Shown here: positions 7,267 to 15,312 of the stretch, piece by piece | Position numbering within the stretch: position 1 is the stretch's first letter | Layout: each line of letters opens with the position of its first letter | Assembly (NCBI RefSeq): GCF_004151485.1 | Contig: NZ_SBFF01000005.1 | Coordinates: forward strand, 1-64,000 | Reading direction: 5' to 3' | Source: Sphingosinicella sp. CPCC 101087 | GTDB lineage: Bacteria > Pseudomonadota > Alphaproteobacteria > Sphingomonadales > Sphingomonadaceae | DNA length: 64,000 nt | Translations under genes and position numbers: made by a program | The notes under the pieces: model-generated | Database searches by the model: none | What the model was told of the DNA's origin: nothing | Seen by the model: the letters and a program-made list of their open reading frames with translations, nothing else

Positions 7267-10200
7267 ATGGAGCAATCCAAGTCGATCGCTGCGGCTGGCC
7301 TTGGGCAATGGACCGGCTTGCGGATCATCAGGGGCACCAACGGCGATGATCGCCTCGTCGGCACGGGCCGCGACGAGCTCTTCGTTCCGCTGCTCGGCAA
7401 TGACCGAGTCGACGGGCGCGGCGGGCGCGATGCCCTGCTGGTCGATTACAGCGCGGTGGCGCCGGGGGACCCTTCCGAATCCTGGATTCGCTCGTCCGGC
7501 GGGTCGTTCGACGGCACGATCGTGTCGAGCGGCGCGGCGAACCAGGTCTCCTTCGCCAATATCGAGGATCTGTGGGTCGCATTCGACGCCGGGGACAATC
7601 TCGTCCATCTCGACGGCGCGGCGCTCGCCGGAAGGACCGGCATCGCCTTGTACGGAAACGGGGGCACGGACACGTTGGGCGCCGATTTCAGCGCGCTTGC
7701 GGGCGCGACGACCTTCCGCGTCCTGGGCAATGAGATCGTCGTCGGCAATCGCGGCACCTATCTCGATTTCGAGAATTTCGATCTGACGCTGGGGCGCGGC
7801 GCGGACAATGTCGTCCTCGGCGCGGGCGACGACATCGTCCATGGCGGCGCTGGCAACGACCATCTCGACGGAGGCGCCGGAAACGACCGGCTGGTCGGCG
7901 GCGCCGGTCGAAACACCCTGGTGGGCGGCGCGGGCGACGACGTGCTCGTCTCCACCGGTGCGGACACGGTCCGCGGCGGCAGCGGCAACGACACATGGAT
8001 CGGGACCTTCGACGGCACCGCCCAGTCGTTGACCTTCACCTTCAACGGCGGCACCGGTGCGGGTTCGCTCGGCAACGGCGCCGCGCTCACCGGCATCGAG
8101 AATCTCGAGCTCGAGACGGGCTCCGGCAACGACAGGTTCACGCTCACCGACCTTCGCGGCTCGGCCTTCATCCATGCCGGGGCCGGCACCGACACGCTGA
8201 TCGTCCGCACGACCGGGGCGAACGCATTCCTGCCTTTCCATACTTCCACCATCGGGTCGGACGGCGCGGGCGGGCTGGCGGGTGATGTCGCCGGCAACGA
8301 TTTCGCCTTCACCGCCTTCAGCGGCATCGATCGCCTGACCTACACGGCCGGCGATGACGAGGATCAGGTCATCGTCGACGCGGCCGCGCTGGTCGGCGGG
8401 GCAAGGCTCTCGGTCGATGCGGCGGGTGGCCTGGACAGGCTCGTCCTCGATGTCTCAGCGTTCGACGGCACGACGTTCAAGGTTGCCGCCAACGGCGCGA
8501 TCTCCGGCAACGTCCCGGGCACCTATCTCAACTTCGAATCCTACGCGCTCACGCTCGGCAATGGCACCAACGTCGTGACGACCCGCGCCGGCGACGACAC
8601 GATCGAAGGTGGCTCCGGCAACGACAGCCTGTCGACCGGCGCCGGAAACGACTGGATCTCGGCCGGTGCAGGTGTGAACGTCGTCCATGCCGGCAGCGGC
8701 GACGATTCGATCTTCTCCAGCGGCGTCGACACGATCGACGGCGGCGAGGGCTTCGACGGGTGGCAGGGCGATTACCGCCTGGCGAGCGAGAATTTGACGG
8801 TCGCCATCGCAGCGGGCGCCGGCGCGATCTCGAACGGCACCACCTTCGTCAACATCGAAGGGGCAACCGTCTACACCGGTTCGGGCGACGATTCGATCAG
8901 CGTCGCCGGCCTCGCACACGCGAACGTCTATGCCGGTGAGGGAGACGACACCCTCACCGTGGACCATAGCGCCAGCGACGCTGGCGGCTTCGCGTTCATC
9001 GGCAATGGGGAGGGGAGCTTCTACGGCAACTTGGCCTCGGGCGATGCCCGGACCGACTTCGCGGGGATCGAGCACCTCGCTTACACCGCGTCGGCCGGCG
9101 ATGATCAGATCATATTGGACGCAGCGCCACTGGCCGCGGGCACCACCCTGTCGCTCGACGGTGCTGGCGGGCATGACTCGCTCGACGCCGATTTCACCAC
9201 CTTCGGCGACATTCACTTCGCCGCCGATGTCGCCGGGAACGTGACGAGCACCGTCGGAAGCTTCGCAGGCTTCGAGACCTTCTCGATCCGCACAGGTGCC
9301 GGAAACGACCACATCGTCACGCTGTTCGGGAACGACATGCTGCGCGCGGGAGGCGGCAGCAATTGGCTGAGCAGCGGCGCGGGCTCCGATGAGATCTGGT
9401 CCGAGGGCGTGGACACGGTCGACGGAGGTGACGACTTCGACACCTGGCACGGACTCTATGGCGAAGCGACGTCGGACCTGGTCTTCACCTATGACGGCGC
9501 CTCGGGGGCGTTGTCCAACGGCACGCAGCTGACGAACATCGAGACGGTCGACCTCATGACCGGTTCGGGCAACGACGTGGTCGACATCGCCGGCACGGCC
9601 TACGGCATTTTCAGTGGCGGGACGGGAATCGACAGCCTGAATGCCGACTTTTCCGGAACGGTGCCGAACGAAGCCCCCGACCATACTCAGGTGACCGTCT
9701 ACGGAGAGGAAGTCTCCGGCGTGCTGAACGGTCTGAGCTCATTCTATTTCTTCGACAATCTCAACCTCGTGGCAAGCGACGGGGATAGCGAGATTCATCT
9801 GCAGTTCTGGAACACGTTCGGGGCAAGCACGCTCGCCTTCGACGGCGGTGCCGGCAACGATAATCTGTGGCTCGATGCAGGGATGCTTTTCGAGGACGTC
9901 GTGTTCACCGTCCAAGGCGACGGAACGGCAAGCAACAATCTTGGCGTCACGCTTTCCGGTATCGAAAGCTTCCGCATCACGACCGGCAGCGGCAACGACG
10001 TGATCGCGACCGGCGCCGGCGACGACTTCCTGTTCGGCGGCGACGGCGACGACATTCTGTCGGGGGGAGCCGGTCTCGACGATCTGACGGGAGGATCGGG
10101 CGCCGACACCTTCCTGTTCGAATCCCTCGGTGAGTTCGCGCAGGGCATTCCGCGGGATGCGATCATGGATTTCGCGTCGGCGGAAGGGGATCGGATCGAC

Positions 10201-10422
10201 CTCGCCGGGGTGGATGCTGATGTCAACGCATCGGGAGACCAGGCCTTTACCTTCATCGGAGATGCGGCCTTCACCGGCAACGGTTCGGCAGGCGAGCTTC
10301 GGTACGAAACGAACGGCTTCAACAGCCTCGTGTACGGCGACGTGGACGGTGACGGCGCCGCCGATTTCACGCTCTATGTCACCAACGTGGCAAGCCTCTC
10401 GGCTACGGATTTCGTGCTGTAG
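7267..10422 (+). CDS. Large RTX-type calcium-binding protein, probably type I-secreted
   Basis: A 1051-residue acidic Gly/Asp/Asn-rich protein. It contains several blocks of the RTX nonapeptide GGxGxDxLx: about residues 180-245, 450-490, 690-720 and 915-950. Three large modules repeat at roughly 229, 483 and 713, each having an xGxDTxxGG block, a short beta segment and TGSGND. The C-terminal 110 residues (DTFLFES to SATDFVL) match the serralysin-like C-terminal domain that carries the uncleaved type I secretion signal; there is no N-terminal signal peptide. No protease, lipase or other catalytic motif was found, so a surface, biofilm or S-layer-like role is the best guess. No ABC exporter is in the window. 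Start ATG with GGGGAGA seven bases upstream. Confidence 0.88.
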   Translation: MEQSKSIAAAGLGQWTGLRIIRGTNGDDRLVGTGRDELFVPLLGNDRVDGRGGRDALLVDYSAVAPGDPSESWIRSSGGSFDGTIVSSGAANQVSFANIEDLWVAFDAGDNLVHLDGAALAGRTGIALYGNGGTDTLGADFSALAGATTFRVLGNEIVVGNRGTYLDFENFDLTLGRGADNVVLGAGDDIVHGGAGNDHLDGGAGNDRLVGGAGRNTLVGGAGDDVLVSTGADTVRGGSGNDTWIGTFDGTAQSLTFTFNGGTGAGSLGNGAALTGIENLELETGSGNDRFTLTDLRGSAFIHAGAGTDTLIVRTTGANAFLPFHTSTIGSDGAGGLAGDVAGNDFAFTAFSGIDRLTYTAGDDEDQVIVDAAALVGGARLSVDAAGGLDRLVLDVSAFDGTTFKVAANGAISGNVPGTYLNFESYALTLGNGTNVVTTRAGDDTIEGGSGNDSLSTGAGNDWISAGAGVNVVHAGSGDDSIFSSGVDTIDGGEGFDGWQGDYRLASENLTVAIAAGAGAISNGTTFVNIEGATVYTGSGDDSISVAGLAHANVYAGEGDDTLTVDHSASDAGGFAFIGNGEGSFYGNLASGDARTDFAGIEHLAYTASAGDDQIILDAAPLAAGTTLSLDGAGGHDSLDADFTTFGDIHFAADVAGNVTSTVGSFAGFETFSIRTGAGNDHIVTLFGNDMLRAGGGSNWLSSGAGSDEIWSEGVDTVDGGDDFDTWHGLYGEATSDLVFTYDGASGALSNGTQLTNIETVDLMTGSGNDVVDIAGTAYGIFSGGTGIDSLNADFSGTVPNEAPDHTQVTVYGEEVSGVLNGLSSFYFFDNLNLVASDGDSEIHLQFWNTFGASTLAFDGGAGNDNLWLDAGMLFEDVVFTVQGDGTASNNLGVTLSGIESFRITTGSGNDVIATGAGDDFLFGGDGDDILSGGAGLDDLTGGSGADTFLFESLGEFAQGIPRDAIMDFASAEGDRIDLAGVDADVNASGDQAFTFIGDAAFTGNGSAGELRYETNGFNSLVYGDVDGDGAADFTLYVTNVASLSATDFVL

Positions 10423-10541
10423 GCGAGCTGGCGCGGGGTCACTCGCTGCGACGCGGCGGACTAACTTTCGCTATGCCGCGTGCCTATTCGGGCGACCGCG
10501 TTGCGCCACTCATTGCCGTTCGAAGGCGATCTCGACGGCAC

Positions 10542-10982
10542 TTATAGCCGCCGTTCGTTCAGCTGGCCGCTCGATGAGTGATCTTGGTGTACCACGGATA
10601 TCATGACGCAGGCCCGTGCCAGGCCGTTCTTGCTTCCGATGTCAAGCGAGATGACAGATTGAAAGCCAATTGGCGTAAGTGCTTCTAGCCTCGCTATCGC
10701 GCCGCCAAAGAGTGCAATCGTGGCGGGCAACGTTACTTGATCGACCGAGATATCGTACCAATCGACGGTCTCGTCGATCCCGGTTCCGAGCGCTTTTGCG
10801 CAGGCTTCCTTGGCACAGAAGGCGCGCGCGAAAAAGGCTGCCTCGGTCAGATTGGCGGGGACCCATGACCGTGCGAGTTCCTCCTCAGAAAATACTTCCT
10901 CGAGATAGCCGCGCCCAAATCGCGCCAGTGAACGGCGAAACCGCTCGATCTGCAGGATGTCAGCGCCGATCCCGACCAGCAC
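10542..10982 (-). CDS. AcpS-like 4'-phosphopantetheinyl transferase, last gene of the accessory operon
   Basis: A 146-residue protein of the AcpS family: the N-terminal GIGADILQIERF with metal-binding D8, and the FARAFCAKEACAKALGTG motif (about 51-68) with E59. These residues bind Mg and CoA in holo-ACP synthase, so activity is plausible. The C-terminal 20 residues are extra. It probably is not the housekeeping AcpS, which normally sits near pdxJ/lepB, because here it ends a ten-gene accessory operon. The start is GTG at 10982, three bases after the upstream stop. No acyl or peptidyl carrier protein is recognisable in the operon; possible targets include one of the small operon proteins, but that is speculation. 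Confidence 0.75.
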   Translation of the reverse strand: MLVGIGADILQIERFRRSLARFGRGYLEEVFSEEELARSWVPANLTEAAFFARAFCAKEACAKALGTGIDETVDWYDISVDQVTLPATIALFGGAIARLEALTPIGFQSVISLDIGSKNGLARACVMISVVHQDHSSSGQLNERRL

Positions 10983-10985
10983 CGA

Positions 10986-11423
10986 TTACCACAAAGCTCG
11001 GATGGCCAGGACACAAGCGAGAAATGCGGCGATCCAGAGCAGCAGCGTCGCGGTCGCCCCTTCGGCGCGCAAGCCCATGACTTGGATCGTCGCGGCGCCG
11101 CCGATGCAGCGTGCCGCTGCGACGACGGCGAGGCTGAGCAAGGCGGCCGCAGGAATTCCAATGATCGCCGGACCATGCGCTAGAACGAGCCCGAGAAGCT
11201 GGGCGTCCGGCAAGCGGCGAACCAGCACGACGATGCTGATGATCGCTGTCATGCAGGCGATGATCGTGACGATGAGTGCGCTTCCGCCGATCGGCCAAAA
11301 CGCCTCGCGCACGGTCGATGCAGTGGCTGTCGACTGCGTCGGGCTGGCTGATCCTCCCGTGGACCCGGCCGGCGGCGGAGTGGCCGGAGCCGCATTGGGC
11401 GGCGGTGGGGCCGGCGCGGTCAT
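10986..11423 (-). CDS. Three-helix membrane protein of the accessory operon
   Basis: A 145-residue protein with a proline/alanine/threonine-rich N-terminal 35 residues and three hydrophobic segments at about 42-68, 82-105 and 123-143. The order suggests an unstructured cytoplasmic or periplasmic tail followed by an integral membrane bundle. I do not recognise a family. The start ATG at 11423 overlaps the stop of the upstream gene by four bases (ATGA), and its own stop is three bases from the AcpS-like start, so it is a core operon member. A membrane component in a putative conflict system could act as anchor, sensor or pore; nothing in the sequence decides this. Confidence 0.75.
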   Translation of the reverse strand: MTAPAPPPPNAAPATPPPAGSTGGSASPTQSTATASTVREAFWPIGGSALIVTIIACMTAIISIVVLVRRLPDAQLLGLVLAHGPAIIGIPAAALLSLAVVAAARCIGGAATIQVMGLRAEGATATLLLWIAAFLACVLAIRALW

Positions 11424-12421
11424 GCGAAAAGGTTACGCTTGCGCATACAGAGCGGCGGCGCGTTCAGATCAGCCTTGGTCACATCGAGCCCCCATTTCGG
11501 CGGAAACATTGGCACCGGGATCGGTGTGGTCGTCGCCCGGAACCTCTGCTTGATGCGCGTCCGCCCGCTGATCCCCGCGAACTGCGGATGCGATACGCGG
11601 GCATATTTCGAGATTTCACATAGCAGGTTTTGGCAGTCAATCGGCTGGAGCCTGCGGCCGTAGAGCGTTTGAAAATCGATCCGGCGGGCTGCGAAGGCGC
11701 GTTCCTGCTGGTCACAGATCCAATAGATCGTTTCCTCAGGGCTTTGGCCGCTTAAGTCCTCGAAACATTTGGCCAAGCCGTCGAGCGCGCCCGGCCCCGC
11801 CACGACGAAGCCGGCCTCGTCGTGGTCGAGCAACACCGAGTAATTGAGGTCGATGGTGTATTGGAAAGCGAGGAATCGGCCAATGCCCGACCAGCGGAGC
11901 AGCGCCTCATAGACCGCATCGAGCGTCGGCAGTTGCTGTAGCCGCTGCGGGAGCCGCTGGTCCATCATGCGGGCGATGAGTGCGAGATGGTTGGCGTGCT
12001 TGCGTGCATGCCCGTAAGGCGGCGAGGGCATGATGTAGGCCGCCGAATAGATGCGGCGCCCTGACCGCATCAGCGCGTCGAGGGTCGCGTTGATGCGGTC
12101 GAGGTCGGCATTGGCCCAGGTCAGCGGTCCGAGCTTCGCCTCGAGCGCCTCCCAGGTGTCGATCCGGTTGAAGATCTTGAACAGGATGGTGCGGAAGAAA
12201 AGTTCGTCGGGCGTGCCCGGCCGATCGGAGCGGTATTGCACCTCGCGGATGAGATATTGGCTGACGCGGTCGCTTGCACGATAGCTGTTGGTGAACCGGT
12301 GGTTCGCTAAGACCGTGTCATTCGTCCACGGTCCCATCGGCTCGGCTAGACGCCTAAAGTAGACACGCTGCCGCTCGGCCGCGAATTGCCAATAGAGATC
12401 AAAGACTTCGGTTGCTTGCAT
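11420..12421 (-). CDS. 5-hmdU DNA kinase helical-domain-like protein (nucleotide kinase domain family)
   Basis: A 333-residue protein. The N-terminal FDLYWQFAAERQ, GPWTND and RFTNSYRASDRVSQYLIREV segments (residues 6-70) match the family I know as the 5-hydroxymethyl-dU DNA kinase helical domain (Pfam HMUDK_hel, annotated as nucleotide kinase domain proteins), which was described in systems making hypermodified thymines in phage DNA. No classical P-loop is visible, so catalysis is not assured. I chose ATG 12421 because the conserved motif starts six residues later; a GTG at 12463 is the upstream alternative and neither has a clear ribosome-binding site. The stop overlaps the next gene by ATGA. 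The gap to the preceding gene is the only loose join in the operon (about 100 bp). Confidence 0.6.
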   Translation of the reverse strand: MQATEVFDLYWQFAAERQRVYFRRLAEPMGPWTNDTVLANHRFTNSYRASDRVSQYLIREVQYRSDRPGTPDELFFRTILFKIFNRIDTWEALEAKLGPLTWANADLDRINATLDALMRSGRRIYSAAYIMPSPPYGHARKHANHLALIARMMDQRLPQRLQQLPTLDAVYEALLRWSGIGRFLAFQYTIDLNYSVLLDHDEAGFVVAGPGALDGLAKCFEDLSGQSPEETIYWICDQQERAFAARRIDFQTLYGRRLQPIDCQNLLCEISKYARVSHPQFAGISGRTRIKQRFRATTTPIPVPMFPPKWGLDVTKADLNAPPLCMRKRNLFA

Positions 12422-12520
12422 TGTGTACCGGGGTGGTCGGAGCGATCGGACGCCGCCGCCCACATCCGCGTCGCGTCGTACTCGACAGGACCCGATCCGG
12501 GCAACGCTCGCTCTCTCCAG

Positions 12521-13291
12521 TCAGTTCGCGTTCGTCAAGCTGTTCTGATCGGCTGCGGTCGCGTTCGTCGCGCTTTGACTGGCATTGGTGGTGATTGCCG
12601 CATTGGCCGGTCCGGGGGGGCGATCGATCCCACATTGCTTGAGCCCTAGCGTCAGCACCACGCCCGCCGCCAGCCCGAATCCCCATTTGAGTACGGCCTG
12701 CTCGCGCTCGAGCGCCGTGACGCGGTCGGTGAATTTTTTCTCGGTCTCGCTGATCTTGCTCTCGAGTCCGGCGAAGGACTGGATGCCGGCGGCAAGCGGG
12801 CCAGTTAGGTGCGAAGGAATATTCGCATAGCCGAACTTGGTCTGCGCCGGCCCCGCCTCGGCAAGATCAGCATACCAGATCAGAAAGCATTCCTCGTTGC
12901 GCGACAGATGCACTGCATTGGGTCCGGCGTTGAACACCGAGAAGAGCAGCTTGCCTTTGAAGCCTGGATCAACGTGAAACCCGGAGACGTTGACCAACCC
13001 CGCGAACTTGTAGCTTGCTCGGATTGAAATGAGCGCCAGCGCTTCCGCAGGCACTTCGATCTCCTCCTCGGTTAGGATGAAGCCGAACTGGCCGGGCGGA
13101 ACTGTAAACCCCGCGCCGGCCGTGAGCTGGGTCTTGGCCTTGTTGCGCAGGTCACCGGGCTGGCCGGTCGGCGAGACATAGACTTCCTCGCCGACGCTCA
13201 GCCGGTACGCCGCGCCATCCAGTCGCTTCGCGTCATAGCCCGGGATAAACTTTGGGAGCTCGCGGGCGAGCTTCTCGCTACCCCAGAACAT
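12521..13291 (-). CDS. dCTP deaminase/dUTPase-fold protein with coiled coil and membrane anchor
   Basis: A 256-residue protein. Residues 1-145 have the trimeric dUTPase/Dcd fold: GAAYRLSVGEEV near 27-38, ISIRASYKFAGL at 89-99 and FHVDPGFKGKL at 105-115. The glutamate that serves dCTP deaminase in the following strand (LE.YN in E. coli Dcd) is replaced here (LLFSVFN, 115-121), which looks more like dUTPase or a binding-only version. Residues 176-201 are a coiled coil and 203-218 a short hydrophobic segment, then an Asn/Ala/Thr-rich tail, so the domain is probably tethered to the membrane. Start is ATG 13291, overlapping the upstream gene by 14 bases; a longer open frame upstream is only the shadow of that gene. 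Confidence 0.75.
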   Translation of the reverse strand: MFWGSEKLARELPKFIPGYDAKRLDGAAYRLSVGEEVYVSPTGQPGDLRNKAKTQLTAGAGFTVPPGQFGFILTEEEIEVPAEALALISIRASYKFAGLVNVSGFHVDPGFKGKLLFSVFNAGPNAVHLSRNEECFLIWYADLAEAGPAQTKFGYANIPSHLTGPLAAGIQSFAGLESKISETEKKFTDRVTALEREQAVLKWGFGLAAGVVLTLGLKQCGIDRPPGPANAAITTNASQSATNATAADQNSLTNAN

Positions 13292-13853
13292 TGTCGTTTC
13301 GGACTGGCCGGCACCGCTGGATGAAATCGTCGAACGGCGAGCGCTTCTCGACATCGCGCAGTCGCGCTTTGTAGGCGGGGACGATGTCGATGCCGCGCTG
13401 GCTGACGCCGTGGAGCACAACCGCTGCTAGGGCTGTATTGGCCTGTTTCATCAACGCCTTGAACGGCAAGTCCTCGATATGATCGAGCGATTCGCAGGCC
13501 TTAGCCAAAGCGCCTGTCTCTTTGACGAAGGCGCGCCATCCAGACGCCCCCCCCGCCTCGCTATCGCCGCTGGCATCGACGTTGCGGCCCGCCAAGTCGC
13601 GGGACAGGTCCTGCCCTAGCGTGTTGCCGATCGCTAGAATGATGGCGAAGGCGTCGATCAACGCCCGTTGGGCAAGCGCCGAATCTCCGCGGTCGTCTGC
13701 ATCGAGGAGATAGGCGGCATACTTGGCCAAATGGAGCGCGAAATGCTTCATCCGCGTCGCCGGCGGCATCGAAGCGATATCGCGGTGATAGGCGTCATCA
13801 TGCACCAGTTGGTGCCATTGCAGATCGCGCAACATACCCGTCACGTCCGTCAC
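13278..13853 (-). CDS. Helical protein, possibly MazG-like
   Basis: A 191-residue, mostly alpha-helical protein. The stretch KHFALHLAKYAAYL (about 36-49) followed by ALIDAFAIILAIGNTLG (about 64-80) resembles the helical pair of all-alpha NTP pyrophosphatases (MazG-like), but the metal-binding ExxE of the first helix is not seen, so I do not claim activity. The start is GTG 13853, overlapping the TS-like stop as GTGA; its stop overlaps the dUTPase-fold gene. Position between a thymidylate-synthase-like and a dCTP-deaminase-like gene suits a nucleotide-handling role. An internal ATG seven codons in is an alternative start. Confidence 0.6.
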   Translation of the reverse strand: MTDVTGMLRDLQWHQLVHDDAYHRDIASMPPATRMKHFALHLAKYAAYLLDADDRGDSALAQRALIDAFAIILAIGNTLGQDLSRDLAGRNVDASGDSEAGGASGWRAFVKETGALAKACESLDHIEDLPFKALMKQANTALAAVVLHGVSQRGIDIVPAYKARLRDVEKRSPFDDFIQRCRPVRNDNVLG

Positions 13854-14671
13854 GCCAATGCGTCCTCTTGCTCCTGCACGCTATCTTGGATCCGCGCGCA
13901 TTCGGCGATCAGCCCATCTACATCATGCTTCGTCCAATGGCCGCCACAGCCTCCCCCATCCCCACGATCAATCTTCGCATAGGTCGAATTGATCGTTAGA
14001 CCGCCGATCGCCAGGCCGGTCTCGGATGCCAGAAAATATTGGAGCCTACCGAGGCCAACGAGGTTCCCGAACAACCGCCTAACATAATAATGCGACCGAT
14101 AGGTAGCGTTCAGTCGGATCGCGCCGTCATAAACCTTGACGCTCAGATGACTTAGGCAAGGTCCGCCATAGAGCCGTCGGCGATCGGTCGCGCCCACGTA
14201 GATGGGAATGTCTTCCTCGAGCGGATGGCCCATGCCGAGCTCGAACGACGCCGTATACTTGCTGTGGGCGCGGATCTTCGCGACCATATCCTTGAGCGGG
14301 TTGTAGATACTCCCGTCGCGATCCTTCTGCCGCAGCAGCCGATAGGCATAGGTGCCCCAATTCTTATCGTTGCGTGCGGCATGGATCGCCTTGATGCGCG
14401 GCGGATAGATCTCGAACACGGCTTCGCACCCGCCTCGCATATATTCGTCGAGCGGGAAGATCGTCTCGGCAACCGTGTGGATGCTGTACGCGTCGTGCTT
14501 CTTAAAGAATGCATCGACGATCTCGTAAATCGCGCGATCGTCGGCCTCGAGGACCGTCGGCTCGCGGACGTGAAGGAAAACGTCGAAATCCTGGTGGCGG
14601 GGACACAGGTCGACATGCCGCACGGCCTTCAGCCACACCTCGGGAATCGTTCGGCCTTGAAGCAGTTCCAT
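13850..14671 (-). CDS. Thymidylate synthase-like (pyrimidine hydroxymethylase-type) enzyme
   Basis: A 273-residue protein whose C-terminal half has the thymidylate synthase landmarks: nucleophile C172 in PCLSH, a YRSHYY segment at 191-196 in place of YQRS, FGNLVGLGRLQ at 201-211 with the uracil-contacting N203, and YAKID at 231-235 near the usual HxY region. It is divergent from housekeeping ThyA, and resembles TS-like proteins that make 5-hydroxymethyl-dUMP or hydroxymethyl-dCMP in phages; which reaction applies here is inference. The start ATG 14671 has GAGG a few bases upstream and lies two bases after the peptidase stop. A longer frame upstream lies inside the peptidase gene. Its stop overlaps the next start (GTGA). 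Confidence 0.75.
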   Translation of the reverse strand: MELLQGRTIPEVWLKAVRHVDLCPRHQDFDVFLHVREPTVLEADDRAIYEIVDAFFKKHDAYSIHTVAETIFPLDEYMRGGCEAVFEIYPPRIKAIHAARNDKNWGTYAYRLLRQKDRDGSIYNPLKDMVAKIRAHSKYTASFELGMGHPLEEDIPIYVGATDRRRLYGGPCLSHLSVKVYDGAIRLNATYRSHYYVRRLFGNLVGLGRLQYFLASETGLAIGGLTINSTYAKIDRGDGGGCGGHWTKHDVDGLIAECARIQDSVQEQEDALA

Positions 14672-14673
14672 CT

Positions 14674-15312
14674 TTACCTCGTCACGATTGCGGCTGTCTG
14701 ATGTAAATGATGCTCGACATAGTCCTGCCGTAGCCAAGCATGACCATTTAGACCCCAGTCGGTGCCCCAACTATTGCGCACCAGCAAGAACCGACGGTCC
14801 CGATCCGCGCCATGCCCGATCGCCAGCAGGGCATGGCCGCCCCGCACGATTTCACCCGCGTCGGGAGCGACGCGGCCTTCGGGGTCGGGCATATAGAAAG
14901 CATCGCTGATCAGCAGGCCAAGGACGACCGGTCGCTCGGCGTCGAGTTCCGCAACTATCTCATCGAACGACAGCCTGCCGACCCTCAGCGTGCCCCGAAA
15001 CGGTTGGGCCATAAGGGCTGGCGGCGCCCAGCCGACGGGGATCGCGTCGAGATAGGGCCAATGGGTTTCGACCGGCTGGCCATCGTGCAAAAGCGCCTCA
15101 GCAGCTGCCTCCATCGTTGTCCCGGCATGAGGGCTCGCCCCCGGCGTGCGCGCTACGGCGTGGAAATAGAGATACTCGACCGAGAGATGCTCATCGACGC
15201 GTGCAAGATTCTCGTTGACAGCGGAAGTTGCGAAGGCAAGGCAGGTCGGCCGGTTGCCTTGAGATCGGACCATCAGCAGGGCGGGCCGCAGATCCCGGAT
15301 GGCCTGGATCAT
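14674..15312 (-). CDS. Cytosolic papain-like (C1) cysteine peptidase
   Basis: A 212-residue peptidase of the papain clan with all four active-site residues: Q18 (oxyanion hole), C24 in RPTCLAFA, H160 in RGGHALLAIGHG and N180 in VRNSWGTDWG. There is no signal peptide and no pro-domain, so it should be folded and active in the cytosol unless restrained; the gene just upstream encodes a protein with a chagasin-like domain, the classical fold that blocks C1 peptidases. Start ATG 15312 overlaps the upstream stop as ATGA. Cytosolic papain-like enzymes without a pro-region are uncommon in bacteria and fit a toxin or effector role. Confidence 0.85.
   Translation of the reverse strand: MIQAIRDLRPALLMVRSQGNRPTCLAFATSAVNENLARVDEHLSVEYLYFHAVARTPGASPHAGTTMEAAAEALLHDGQPVETHWPYLDAIPVGWAPPALMAQPFRGTLRVGRLSFDEIVAELDAERPVVLGLLISDAFYMPDPEGRVAPDAGEIVRGGHALLAIGHGADRDRRFLLVRNSWGTDWGLNGHAWLRQDYVEHHLHQTAAIVTR

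Noticed and set aside
6962-7786. Plus-strand frame starting at 6962
   Set aside because: It runs into the RTX gene in another phase and has no protein-like features; the RTX ATG at 7267 has a good ribosome-binding site.
12611-13420. Longer version of the dUTPase-fold protein starting near 13420
   Set aside because: The extra 43 residues overlap the upstream gene and are Ser/Arg/Ala-rich shadow sequence; the fold begins right after the ATG at 13291.
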